Assembly (NCBI GenBank): GCA_003233075.1
Contig: QIKQ01000014.1
Span: 1-24,906 of the forward strand
Length of the DNA: 24,906 nt
Reading direction: 5' to 3'
From: Gammaproteobacteria bacterium
GTDB taxonomy: Bacteria > Pseudomonadota > Gammaproteobacteria > SZUA-21
Shown here: in pieces, positions 14,041-22,428 of the stretch
Position numbering within the stretch: position 1 is the stretch's first letter
Layout: every line of letters starts with the position of its first letter
Translations under genes and position numbers: made by a program
Notes under the pieces: model-generated
What the model was told of the DNA's origin: nothing
Databases searched by the model: none
The model's input: the letters and a program-made list of their open reading frames with translations, nothing else

Positions 14041-14781
14041 TTAATTTAGATAACCCTGTAATTTGGATTCTATATTTCTTGGATTTTCGCCTTCAGCGAT
14101 AGCAATAACACCCTCAATAACCATATCTCTAAACTGGCTTTGCTTATGCACTAGAAATTTAAATTTGTTGGCAAGTGGCAAAAATAGTAGATTTGCCAGT
14201 CCAATTCCATAAATTGTTGCCACAAATGCAGTTGCGATACCACTGCCAAGCTTGCTGGGATCAGATAGGTTGTTCATGACATGTATCAAACCCATTACCG
14301 CGCCTATAATTCCTATCGTTGGACAATAGCTACCAAATGCTTCATATACTTTAGCAGCTTCGGTATCTGTATGTTCTTTGGCAGAGACTTCTACCTCTAA
14401 AATGCTACGGATTATTTCAGGCTCGCTGCCATCGACAAGTAACTGTAATCCCTTACGTGCAAAAATATCCTTTTCATCTTCTGCAATTGCTTCCAGGCCT
14501 AAAAGGCCTTCTTTTCTTGCAATATTTGACCAGTTTACGATGCGTTCAATAGCAGCTTCAGGTTCTAATTTAGGAGGGAAGACAGCCCATCTAATCATTC
14601 CTAATGCACGGAAAAAAATAGACATTTGCGACTGAACCATGACGGCGCCAAGCGTGCCACCCATAACAATAACAAATGCAGTGAGTTGGATTAGAGAGCT
14701 GGTATGGCCACCATCGAGTATATTGCCTCCCAAGATAGCGCCAAAGGCAACGACAATGCCAATAATTGTTAAAAAGTCCAT
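14041..14781 (-). CDS. motC: Flagellar stator protein MotC (MotA-like)
   Basis: A 246-residue MotA/PomA-family inner-membrane stator subunit. There are four predicted membrane helices: about 2-20, 29-50, 150-172 (CPTIGIIGAVMGLIHVM) and 183-205 (ATAFVATIYGIGLANLLFLPL). The large cytoplasmic loop 60-145 carries the charged residues that contact FliG. Length (246) is near that of MotC/PomA and shorter than E. coli MotA (295). It partners MotD, although motD is 389 bases away. The ATG directly follows the cheB TAA with no gap, so translation is likely coupled to cheB. Pseudomonas uses MotCD for swarming and high-load motility; a second MotAB set may exist elsewhere in this genome. Confidence 0.93.
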   Translation of the reverse strand: MDFLTIIGIVVAFGAILGGNILDGGHTSSLIQLTAFVIVMGGTLGAVMVQSQMSIFFRALGMIRWAVFPPKLEPEAAIERIVNWSNIARKEGLLGLEAIAEDEKDIFARKGLQLLVDGSEPEIIRSILEVEVSAKEHTDTEAAKVYEAFGSYCPTIGIIGAVMGLIHVMNNLSDPSKLGSGIATAFVATIYGIGLANLLFLPLANKFKFLVHKQSQFRDMVIEGVIAIAEGENPRNIESKLQGYLN

Positions 14782-15876
14782 TTACGCTACCTTAATTAAG
14801 GCCGGCGCGAACTCTTCTAATGATAATTCTTTGTCAGCTAAGCCAGCTTTTGCTATCGCCATAGGCATACCATAGATTACCGATGAGGCCTCGTCTTGTG
14901 CCCAAATTGTAGAACCTTTACTTTTAAGTTCTTTAGCACCTTCACGTCCGTCAGCACCCATGCCAGTCAGAATTATTCCTAAACATTTGTTATTGGTTTC
15001 TTTCGCAATAGAAGAAAAGGTTAAATCAATACAAGGTCTATAAGTTTGGCCAACATCGCCCACTTCGATTTTTACAACATAATTTTGCCCACGTTTTAAC
15101 ACTTTCAATTGCTGTCCACCGGGCGCCAATAAAGCACTACCTGGTTTTAGTATATCTCCATCTTTTGCTTCACGAACATTTATTTCACATAATTTATTCA
15201 TACGTTCAGCAAAAGCAGCAGTAAAAGATTGTGGCATATGCTGCACTAACAATATGGGAACTGGAAAATTCTCTGGCAATGCTTGCATAATATTTTGCAC
15301 AGCAACAGGCCCGCCAGTAGATGACCCAATAGCGATTAATTCCAGCTGTTTAATTTTTTGAGTAATACCAGAAACTTTAGACTGACGAGAAAGTACTGCT
15401 GAAGAAGAACGAGGCACGACGTCTGTTGGACGTGCCTCAGCTTTAGGTGGCGGCGGTGCTTTTCTTGCTTTCGGTAAACCTCGAATACCAATACCCCAAA
15501 CTCGTGCACGAAGGACTCTTGCTACCTCATCTAGCTGCTTTGAAATGTCTTCAAAGTTTTTTGGTAAATAGTCTACAGCACCCGCATCCAGTGCTTCAAA
15601 TGTTGCTTGCGCGCCTTCCCGAGTTAACGAAGAAAACATAAGAATTGGAGTGGGACAAGAAGACATAATACGCTTTACTGCCGTAATTCCATCCATCACT
15701 GGCATTTCAACATCCATAGTAATAACATCTGGCTTTAAGTCTTTGGTTTTCGTAATTGCTTCATTGCCATCTTTGGCAACACCAATCACTTTAAATCGAG
15801 CATCACCTTCAAGCATATCCGAAACCCGCTTTCGGAAGAAACTCGAATCATCAACGACTAATACCTTTACAGGCAT
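14782..15876 (-). CDS. cheB: Chemotaxis methylesterase/deamidase CheB
   Basis: A 364-residue response-regulator enzyme that removes methyl groups from chemoreceptor glutamates and deamidates glutamines, giving adaptation. The receiver domain (1-125) has D10 and the phospho-acceptor D55 (VITMDVEMPVMDG). A Pro/Ala-rich linker (about 135-170) precedes the methylesterase domain, whose catalytic triad is S186 (IGSSTGG), H213 (VQHMP) and D309 (LTGMGADG). An AAGGAG ribosome site lies 7 nt before the ATG. It is 88 bases downstream of cheA and abuts motC. The cheR gene is not in this window; in this cluster type it is often located elsewhere. It should be phosphorylated by CheA. Confidence 0.97.
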   Translation of the reverse strand: MPVKVLVVDDSSFFRKRVSDMLEGDARFKVIGVAKDGNEAITKTKDLKPDVITMDVEMPVMDGITAVKRIMSSCPTPILMFSSLTREGAQATFEALDAGAVDYLPKNFEDISKQLDEVARVLRARVWGIGIRGLPKARKAPPPPKAEARPTDVVPRSSSAVLSRQSKVSGITQKIKQLELIAIGSSTGGPVAVQNIMQALPENFPVPILLVQHMPQSFTAAFAERMNKLCEINVREAKDGDILKPGSALLAPGGQQLKVLKRGQNYVVKIEVGDVGQTYRPCIDLTFSSIAKETNNKCLGIILTGMGADGREGAKELKSKGSTIWAQDEASSVIYGMPMAIAKAGLADKELSLEEFAPALIKVA

Positions 15877-15964
15877 TTAGTACTCCTTAACTTTAAACTT
15901 ACAATTAAAATAATATTTTTTAGGCTATAAAATTATAATTCCGCTTAATAAACTGTACTCAAAG

Positions 15965-18115
15965 CTAAGCAGCATTCACTCTGGCTTTCATTAAACTAGG
16001 GATATCTAAAATTAGAGCTATACGACCATCACCTGTAATCGTCGCGCCAGCAAAACCTGGTAAACCATGTAGCATGGCACCTAGTGGTTTAATCACTACT
16101 TCCTCTTGACCCACCACTTGATTTACGACAAATCCAACCTTTTGATTACCTACGTTAGCAACAACTACTTGATCTGAATGTTCAGGCGACTCAACCCCTT
16201 TTTTTGCTAACCATTTATACAAATAAAACAGCGGCATCGCTTTATTTCTAACCATAATAACTAGCTGACCATCTACCATATTTGTATTATGAGATTCGAT
16301 AGAAAATATTTCATTTACACTAGACAAAGGTAGAGCAAAGGTTCTATCTGCCACTTTCACCATTAATGTTGGCAATATTGCAAGAGTTAGAGGTAACTTA
16401 ATACTAATTTTTGTTCCTCTACCCTTAGCGGATTCAATATCAATAGTTCCATTAAGCTGCGAGATGCGAGTTTTAACTACATCCATACCAACACCACGGC
16501 CAGATATATCCGAAATTTTACTTTTTGTAGAAAAACCAGGTGCAAATATTAAATTAAAAGCTTCGCTGTCATCTAATCTAGCCGCAGCGTCTTTATCCAT
16601 CACCCCTCTTTCAACCGCTATTTTTCTCAGTAAATTAGCATCCATACCTGCACCATCGTCTTCGATAGTTAGCAGTATATGATCGCCTTCTTGCGCAGCT
16701 GATAAAACGATAGTCCCGGCTCTCTTCTTCCCTGCACTCTCTCGTTCGTCTGGCATTTCAACGCCATGATCAACTGAATTTCGAACCAAATGCACCATAG
16801 GATCGGCAAGCGCTTCAACTAAATTTTTGTCTAAATCAGTTTCCTCTCCCATTAATTCCAAATTAACTTCTTTTTTTAAGTTTCTCGCTAAATCACGCAC
16901 AACTCGAGGAAAGCGACCAAAAACCTTTTTAATAGGCTGCATTCGAGTTTTCATTACTGCGGCTTGAAGATCTGAAGTAACAATATCTAAATTTGCGACT
17001 GCTTTGTTAATATCTTCGTCATTCATTTTTATTTTTAGAGTATCAAGACGATTTCTAACTAATACTAATTCGCCCACCATATTCATAATGTCGTCTAGTC
17101 GCTTGGTATCAACTCTAACAGTTGCATCAGAACTTCTAACACTGACTTGCTTGGCGCTCGTTGCCTCTGCATCTTTGCCTTTACCCTTTCCTTTTTCTTG
17201 CGCTGTAGCCGTAGGCGCTGATTTGACTTTATTAATGGAGGACTTAACTTTTTCTGCTTCAATTGAAGAAGTATTAATTTTCCCTTGGCCGTGAATAACA
17301 TCTAATATATTTTCAAATTCAGTGTCAGTAATGTCTTCATTTTGACCTGAAGGTTTTGGCGCTGATGTGACTGGAGCTGGTTTTACCGTCTCTTTATCGG
17401 CATTATCCGCCGGTACTTTTTTATTGTTTGCACTTGAAGCAGCATCTTGATGTTGACCTTTTCCATGGATATCATCAAGCAAAGCTTCAAATTCATCATC
17501 AGAGATATCGCCGTCATTTTTAATCGATGGCGCGACCACAGTATCATTCGTATCTGAATTACTCTCAGCAGGATTTGTATCGAGTGCGTCTAATAAGGAT
17601 TCAAACTCCTCTTCTGTAATATCATCACTTCCCGATACACTTGACGGCTTGCTTGAAGGTGACTTATCAATAAAATCTACAGCTGAATCATCTGATGTTG
17701 CCGAAATTGGGCTAGGACTAACATTACCAGGCTGAGCAAATTCTTCGAGACGTTTCAGCAAAGAAGCTTCCGCTTCTACAGGCTGCTCACCTTCATTTAA
17801 TTGCGTAAATTGCTCGTTCAGAATATCAAGTACCTTGAGTACCGCATCCATTAATTCCGCATCGACAACTCGCTCGCCCTGTCTAAGTACATTAAACACA
17901 TCTTCAGCGCGATGGCATACATCAATCATTGCTACAATATTTAAAAAACCAGCACCACCTTTTACAGTGTGAAAACCACGGAAAACCGCATTCAGCAGTT
18001 CAGAATCCTCTGGCCTTTGCTCAAGCTCTACTAACTGCTCACCAAGTAATTCAAGAATTTCGCCGGCTTCGACTAAAAAATCTTGTAGTATTTCGTCATC
18101 ATCACCAAAATCCAC
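15965..18115 (-). CDS. cheA: Chemotaxis histidine kinase CheA
   Basis: A 716-residue kinase that autophosphorylates and passes phosphate to CheY and CheB. P1 (about 1-125) carries H49 in FRGFHTVKGGAGFL. No recognisable P2 domain follows; the region 130-325 is a disordered linker with three similar acidic motifs at about 164-178, 203-218 and 260-275. P3 dimerisation is about 330-400, the ATPase P4 about 400-575 (HLVRNSVDHG at 442-451, EDDGAGMD at 485-492, GRGVGMD at 539-545), and the CheW-like P5 about 580-716. It starts with GTG at 18115, supported by AGGAG 7 nt upstream, 10 nt after cheZ. The domain order and FHTVKGGAGF motif match polar-flagellum CheAs of Pseudomonas type. Confidence 0.97.
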   Translation of the reverse strand: MDFGDDDEILQDFLVEAGEILELLGEQLVELEQRPEDSELLNAVFRGFHTVKGGAGFLNIVAMIDVCHRAEDVFNVLRQGERVVDAELMDAVLKVLDILNEQFTQLNEGEQPVEAEASLLKRLEEFAQPGNVSPSPISATSDDSAVDFIDKSPSSKPSSVSGSDDITEEEFESLLDALDTNPAESNSDTNDTVVAPSIKNDGDISDDEFEALLDDIHGKGQHQDAASSANNKKVPADNADKETVKPAPVTSAPKPSGQNEDITDTEFENILDVIHGQGKINTSSIEAEKVKSSINKVKSAPTATAQEKGKGKGKDAEATSAKQVSVRSSDATVRVDTKRLDDIMNMVGELVLVRNRLDTLKIKMNDEDINKAVANLDIVTSDLQAAVMKTRMQPIKKVFGRFPRVVRDLARNLKKEVNLELMGEETDLDKNLVEALADPMVHLVRNSVDHGVEMPDERESAGKKRAGTIVLSAAQEGDHILLTIEDDGAGMDANLLRKIAVERGVMDKDAAARLDDSEAFNLIFAPGFSTKSKISDISGRGVGMDVVKTRISQLNGTIDIESAKGRGTKISIKLPLTLAILPTLMVKVADRTFALPLSSVNEIFSIESHNTNMVDGQLVIMVRNKAMPLFYLYKWLAKKGVESPEHSDQVVVANVGNQKVGFVVNQVVGQEEVVIKPLGAMLHGLPGFAGATITGDGRIALILDIPSLMKARVNAA

Positions 18116-18125
18116 GATAATGCTC

Positions 18126-18887
18126 CTAAAAACCTAAACTAGATAAAAGTTCATCGACGTCATCTTGACTATCAACGGTACTGCCATGATCAATCCCGGG
18201 TACCTGAGGACCGTGTCCTTTTGAATCACTAGTTTGCGTTGAAATCTCTTTCACCTCTTCCTCAGTTGTCTTTTTACCTGATAACTTAATAAGTTCAACC
18301 AAGCTGTCTTCAACCTCTTGCACCAAATTAATAACTTTACGGATAATTTGCCCAGTTAAATCCTGAAAATCTTGCGCCATCATGATATCGTTCATATAAG
18401 AATGCATTGATTGACTAGCGTCCTTAATTTCAGGAAAAAATTTATCTAGTTTTTTACTCATTTTTCTAAAATCATCCACTGACATTTCACGTGAACGAAA
18501 CTTACTCCATTCTTCATGAATTTCTTGACTTCTTTTCTCTAATTTTTCTGAGATTGGCATCGCGGAATCTAATGCATCCATCGTTTTATTGGCCGCATTC
18601 TCTGTCATTGATATAACGTGATTGAGCCTCGCTTTGGCATCTGGTATTTCACTTTCGGTTATGTTTGTAATTTTGGAATCAACCTCAAAATTATTAAGTG
18701 ACTCATGTAGTTGACGAGTTAATTTGCCTAATTCTTGAAATAGATCTGACTCACGCAATCGCGTTAATTCATCAATGTCGGATTCAATACTTTCAGTATT
18801 GCCATTTTCTAGATTTACTACTAATTTTCGCGCACGAACTAACAACTCATCACTGACATCGTCAATTTTTTTTGCTGTATTACTCAC
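18126..18887 (-). CDS. cheZ: CheY-phosphate phosphatase CheZ
   Basis: A 253-residue mostly helical protein that speeds dephosphorylation of CheY-P. The catalytic segment AQDFQDLTGQ at 171-180 aligns with the E. coli motif, so D176 and Q180 are the expected key residues. The C-terminal DELLSSLGF is the CheY-binding peptide and is joined by a flexible Ser/Gly/Asp-rich linker (about 205-240). Length exceeds E. coli CheZ (214) because of the longer N-terminal helices. It begins with GTG, overlapping the cheY stop by 4 nt (GTGA), which implies coupled translation. CheZ occurs mainly in beta- and gammaproteobacteria, which supports the taxonomic reading. Confidence 0.96.
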   Translation of the reverse strand: MSNTAKKIDDVSDELLVRARKLVVNLENGNTESIESDIDELTRLRESDLFQELGKLTRQLHESLNNFEVDSKITNITESEIPDAKARLNHVISMTENAANKTMDALDSAMPISEKLEKRSQEIHEEWSKFRSREMSVDDFRKMSKKLDKFFPEIKDASQSMHSYMNDIMMAQDFQDLTGQIIRKVINLVQEVEDSLVELIKLSGKKTTEEEVKEISTQTSDSKGHGPQVPGIDHGSTVDSQDDVDELLSSLGF

Positions 18888-19279
18888 GAATTTTCCAACC
18901 TTTCAAATATTTTTTCAATTTTTTCTTTTAAGGTCGTTGCCGTAAACGGTTTGACTATATAGCCGTTTACGCCAGCCTGTGCCGCTTCAACAATCTGGTC
19001 TCGTTTTGACTCAGCCGTCACCATTAAAACTGGTAATGACTTTAAATTATCATCTACACGTACCGCTTTAAGTAAATCAATTCCAGACATACCGGGCATA
19101 TTCCAGTCAGTCACTAAGAAATCGTAAGTACCCCCTTGTAACATAGGTAGGCCAGTCTTGCCGTCATCCGCTTCCTGAGTATTATTAAAACCTAAATCCC
19201 TTAACAAATTTTTAATAATACGTCTCATAGTAGAAAAATCATCTACAATCAGGATTTTCATTTCTTTATCAAGTGACAT
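18884..19279 (-). CDS. cheY: Chemotaxis response regulator CheY
   Basis: A single-domain receiver of 131 residues that, when phosphorylated by CheA, binds the flagellar switch. D13 and D14 bind metal, D58 accepts phosphate (VTDWNMPGMSG), and T88 and K110 complete the active site. The DWNMPGMSG and KPFTATTL segments are those of true CheY rather than other receivers. An in-frame ATG at 19261 would give 125 residues, nearly the usual length (about 124), and begins MKILIVDDFST; it may be the real start because the region before 19279 has a poor ribosome site. The gene is 32 nt after fliA and overlaps cheZ. Confidence 0.96.
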   Translation of the reverse strand: MSLDKEMKILIVDDFSTMRRIIKNLLRDLGFNNTQEADDGKTGLPMLQGGTYDFLVTDWNMPGMSGIDLLKAVRVDDNLKSLPVLMVTAESKRDQIVEAAQAGVNGYIVKPFTATTLKEKIEKIFERLENS

Positions 19280-19311
19280 ATCCGAGGCTCTGTATTTATG
19301 TTAATTAACTA

Positions 19312-20052
19312 TTATTCCTCATTATTAGCAGGAAACCATTCCACCATTCTTGATCGTAATCGAATCAATGCCTGACCATGTATTTGGCATACACGTGACT
19401 CACTCACACCAAGTACTTCACCAATTTCGCGTAAATTTAATTCTTCATCATAGTAAAGCGACATAACTAATCGTTCTCTCTCTGGCAATCCCTCAATGGA
19501 CTTTGCAAGCGAATTTTGAAAATTCTGCTTTTGAAGTGCTTCCAAGGGACCAACCTTATTCTCTTGCTTAGGGGCATCTATATCATCATTTACAACTGAT
19601 GGGTCGTCAAAACTAAACACACGACATCCTGCCGCATCTTGTAATATTTTATGGTAGTCTTCGATTGAGAGTTCTAATACTTCAGCAACTTCTGCATCTC
19701 TTGCATCTCTGCCTTTTTCATTTTCGATGCCACGAACCGCTTCTGCGACCATACGTACTTTTCGATGGACTGATCTTGGTGTCCAGTCTGATCGACGAAT
19801 TTCATCTAACATTGAGCCTCTAATTCGTATTCCAGCGTAAGTCTCAAAACTAGCACCTTGTGAGGGATTATAATTTTTGGAGGCTTCTAATAAACCAATC
19901 ATACCTGACTGTATTAGGTCTTGGACTTGAACACTAGGAGGCAAACGGCTTACTAAGTGGTAAGCAATTCGTTTAACCAGTTGAACATGTTTTTCAACTA
20001 GTTCGTGTTGTTCTGAGTTATCTATTGACGCGTACATCGCATATCCATTCAT
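19312..20052 (-). CDS. fliA: Flagellar sigma factor FliA (sigma-28)
   Basis: A 246-residue alternative sigma factor that directs RNA polymerase to late flagellar and motility promoters. Region 2 (about 15-90) has VQDLIQSGMIGLLEASKNY, then GASFETYAGIRIRGSMLDEIRRSDWTPRSV. Region 3 is about 95-140, and region 4 (about 185-238) contains the helix-turn-helix NLREIGEVLGVSESRVCQIHGQAL. Its ATG overlaps the fleN stop (ATGA) by 4 nt. Order flhF-fleN-fliA-cheY is that of Pseudomonas and Vibrio. Activity would normally be restrained by the anti-sigma factor FlgM, which is not in the window. I see no good sigma-28 promoter in this window. Confidence 0.97.
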   Translation of the reverse strand: MNGYAMYASIDNSEQHELVEKHVQLVKRIAYHLVSRLPPSVQVQDLIQSGMIGLLEASKNYNPSQGASFETYAGIRIRGSMLDEIRRSDWTPRSVHRKVRMVAEAVRGIENEKGRDARDAEVAEVLELSIEDYHKILQDAAGCRVFSFDDPSVVNDDIDAPKQENKVGPLEALQKQNFQNSLAKSIEGLPERERLVMSLYYDEELNLREIGEVLGVSESRVCQIHGQALIRLRSRMVEWFPANNEE

Positions 20053-20912
20053 TTATGAAACTCCGATTCACTGTGATTTGATCGAATAAGGCGTTCTACA
20101 AAAAATTCTAAATGACCCCCTGGGCTATCCAATCTAGGCCACTTATCGGCCTTCTGTGCCAAATTCTTAAATGCAATTGCTGAACGGCTTCTAGGATATG
20201 CATCGACCACTGGACGCTGTTGCTTAACTGATTTTTTTAAATAATCATCATATGGAATTGCCCCTAAATAATCTGCGGTAATATCTAGGTATCGATCCGC
20301 TACATTGAGTAATTTTGAGTAAATGTCGCGACCTTCTTGGGAGCTGTTTGTCTTGTTGGCTAATATATGAAAACGTTGAACGCCATTGTCTCGATTAAGT
20401 ACCTTTATTAATGCAAATGCATCAATTAATGACGCTGGCTCGTCACAGACAACAACAAGGACCTCTTGTGCAGCCTGGCAAAAGCTGATCACAGAATCGG
20501 AAATGCCTGCTGCAGTATCAACTAATAAAACATCGATATCATCTTCAAGTTCACTAAAAGCATGGATTAAACCAGCATGTTGAACTGGACTTAAATCCGT
20601 CATCTGTTTAATTCCCGATGCAGCCGGAATAATCTTTAGTCCACATTGCGCCTCAACAATAACATCTGTAAGGCTTTGCTCTCCACTGATGACATGTGAC
20701 AAATTATACGTAGGTCTTAAACCTAACATGACATCAATGTTTGCTAACCCCATATCCGCATCTAGGAGCAATACGTTTTTACCATTAGCTACCATCGCCG
20801 TCGCTAAATTTGCTGAGACATTTGTTTTGCCTACACCACCTTTACCACTGGTCACTGCTATGACCTGCACCGGCTTACTTGAATTAGATTTTTTAAGTAG
20901 TTGTGATTGCAT
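20049..20912 (-). CDS. fleN: Flagellar number regulator FleN/FlhG
   Basis: A MinD/ParA-type ATPase that limits the number of polar flagella, by antagonising the RpoN activator FleQ and counteracting FlhF. With the start chosen here it has 287 residues: Walker A GKGGVGKT at 23-30, LLDADMGLANIDVMLG at about 49-64, and VDTAAGIS at about 131-138. I chose the ATG at 20912 because AGGA is placed 5 nt before it and it falls 7 nt after the flhF stop. In-frame ATGs at 20930 and 20960 would overlap flhF and lack ribosome sites. The fleN stop overlaps the fliA ATG. Full-length family members are about 275-295 residues. Confidence 0.95.
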   Translation of the reverse strand: MQSQLLKKSNSSKPVQVIAVTSGKGGVGKTNVSANLATAMVANGKNVLLLDADMGLANIDVMLGLRPTYNLSHVISGEQSLTDVIVEAQCGLKIIPAASGIKQMTDLSPVQHAGLIHAFSELEDDIDVLLVDTAAGISDSVISFCQAAQEVLVVVCDEPASLIDAFALIKVLNRDNGVQRFHILANKTNSSQEGRDIYSKLLNVADRYLDITADYLGAIPYDDYLKKSVKQQRPVVDAYPRSRSAIAFKNLAQKADKWPRLDSPGGHLEFFVERLIRSNHSESEFHK

Positions 20913-20919
20913 ATTAGTC

Positions 20920-22395
20920 CTATGAGGCATGAGCATTATAATGCTCCTCATTCTTGCCAAATGAATTGGTATTTGAGTTCGATAATATCTCTGCCTGTTG
21001 CATTAATGTGACTGCCTTGCTTACTAAACTGTAGGGTCTCGCTTTTTGAAGATCTTCAGGAACTCTTTGACCTTCGCTTATATATCCAACTGAAAATTCA
21101 TATTTTGCAATTATCGATAGTAAACCACCTAAGCTCACAGCCTCATCCATTTTAGATAAACAGCAACCTGCTATATCAAATTGAGAATAAGTTTTCGCTA
21201 TTTGACTTAGGGCCGACTCTTGCGTATTCGCTGATAACACTAAGTAATTACTGATTTCATAGGGCATTGACGCTAAGAGTGAAAATTGCTCACCTATTCG
21301 CTTATCTCTTTGACCGACACCCGCAGTGTCAATTAACACGAGTTGTTTGTCATATAAATCGCTTAATATGGTTTTTAATTCTGCTTTACCTGAGGCCAAA
21401 TAAACAGGTACACCAATCATTTGCCCATAACTAATAATTTGATCTTGCGCAGCAATTCGATAATTGTCGATTGAAACGAGGGCCACCTTATCTCGACCAT
21501 GTTTCAAAACAAACCTTGCTGCCAATTTAGCTAACGTAGTTGTTTTTCCTACGCCAGTTGAACCTACTAGCGCAACTATACCCCCAGTTTCTAAAATATC
21601 TTCGTCAACAATGCTGATACGATGAGCCAAAAGCGCCAGTGCTTTTCGCCAACCTTCATTCACTTCGCTTGACAACGGTAGCTGTTGAAGTACTTCATGA
21701 CATAAATCCGAACGTATACCTAGCTCTTGTAAGCGAGCAAAGATTCCGTTATGACTTGGGTGAATGTGTGGAATTGCCAATTGAGAAGGTTGAGCAATTT
21801 GAGTATTTAAAATACCTTTTAAGGTATCTAGTTCTCGTTGCATTGCAACCACTTCTAGATCTCGTTTATGAGATTTAATTTCCCGATTTATTTCACTTTT
21901 TAACGTAACTTTTTTTACTGCTTCATTTTGTTTTACTTGAGCTGGATTGGTTTGCTCGACTTGATAGCGACTACTTTTTACTTGAGCTTCTGAACTAAAA
22001 TTATAACTGCTATCCTCTAAGTCGGATGTTAACTCACTGTCTTGGTAATTTTGAGTGTTTTTCTTAAACTCATTTAATTCGTTTGTATTTACACTAAAAT
22101 CACTAACATCACTAACATCACTAACATCACTAACATCACTAACATCACTAACATCACCTTCTGTGTTTTTCGCTAAGGAGCTTGCGACATGATTAGATTG
22201 AACTTGCGCTGTATTCGATTTATCAGGTGATAACATTTTCTCAACTGCGCTTTCATCATAATTAATAGCGGATATAATTTCAATTCCATCTTTTACTTTT
22301 CGATTTGATAATATGACAGCATCAGCGCCATGCTCTTCCCTAACCATCTTAATAGCCTGTCTCATATCAGGTGCTTTAAAACGTTTAATTTTCAT
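20920..22395 (-). CDS. flhF: Flagellar placement GTPase FlhF
   Basis: An SRP-type GTPase that marks the pole for flagellar assembly. The 491-residue protein has a short N-domain starting MKIKRFKAPDMRQAIKMVREEHG, then a long disordered B-domain (about 50-210), and the NG GTPase domain (about 215-470) with P-loop GSTGVGKT at 278-285 and DTAG at 356-359. The B-domain contains Asp-Val-Ser repeated six times (residues 81-98) plus a degenerate Asp-Phe-Ser, encoded by a 9-bp tandem repeat. It starts 33 nt after flhA. FleN is expected to inhibit it. The length is at the upper end for FlhF, mainly because of the B-domain. Confidence 0.96.
   Translation of the reverse strand: MKIKRFKAPDMRQAIKMVREEHGADAVILSNRKVKDGIEIISAINYDESAVEKMLSPDKSNTAQVQSNHVASSLAKNTEGDVSDVSDVSDVSDVSDVSDFSVNTNELNEFKKNTQNYQDSELTSDLEDSSYNFSSEAQVKSSRYQVEQTNPAQVKQNEAVKKVTLKSEINREIKSHKRDLEVVAMQRELDTLKGILNTQIAQPSQLAIPHIHPSHNGIFARLQELGIRSDLCHEVLQQLPLSSEVNEGWRKALALLAHRISIVDEDILETGGIVALVGSTGVGKTTTLAKLAARFVLKHGRDKVALVSIDNYRIAAQDQIISYGQMIGVPVYLASGKAELKTILSDLYDKQLVLIDTAGVGQRDKRIGEQFSLLASMPYEISNYLVLSANTQESALSQIAKTYSQFDIAGCCLSKMDEAVSLGGLLSIIAKYEFSVGYISEGQRVPEDLQKARPYSLVSKAVTLMQQAEILSNSNTNSFGKNEEHYNAHAS
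22099..22157. repeat. 9-bp tandem repeat within flhF
   Basis: ATCACTAAC occurs six times in exact tandem on the plus strand (22099-22152), plus five bases of a seventh; read on minus it encodes Asp-Val-Ser per unit. The perfect identity at nucleotide level, including synonymous positions, points to recent slippage expansion. Since the unit is 9 bp, length changes keep the frame. Confidence 0.9.
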
Positions 22396-22428
22396 CGTAA
22401 CTACCTCAACATCATGTTTTACCGTGTA

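Noticed and set aside
22099..22157. CRISPR-like array
   Set aside because: Contiguous 9-bp units without spacers, inside the flhF reading frame; a coding microsatellite instead.
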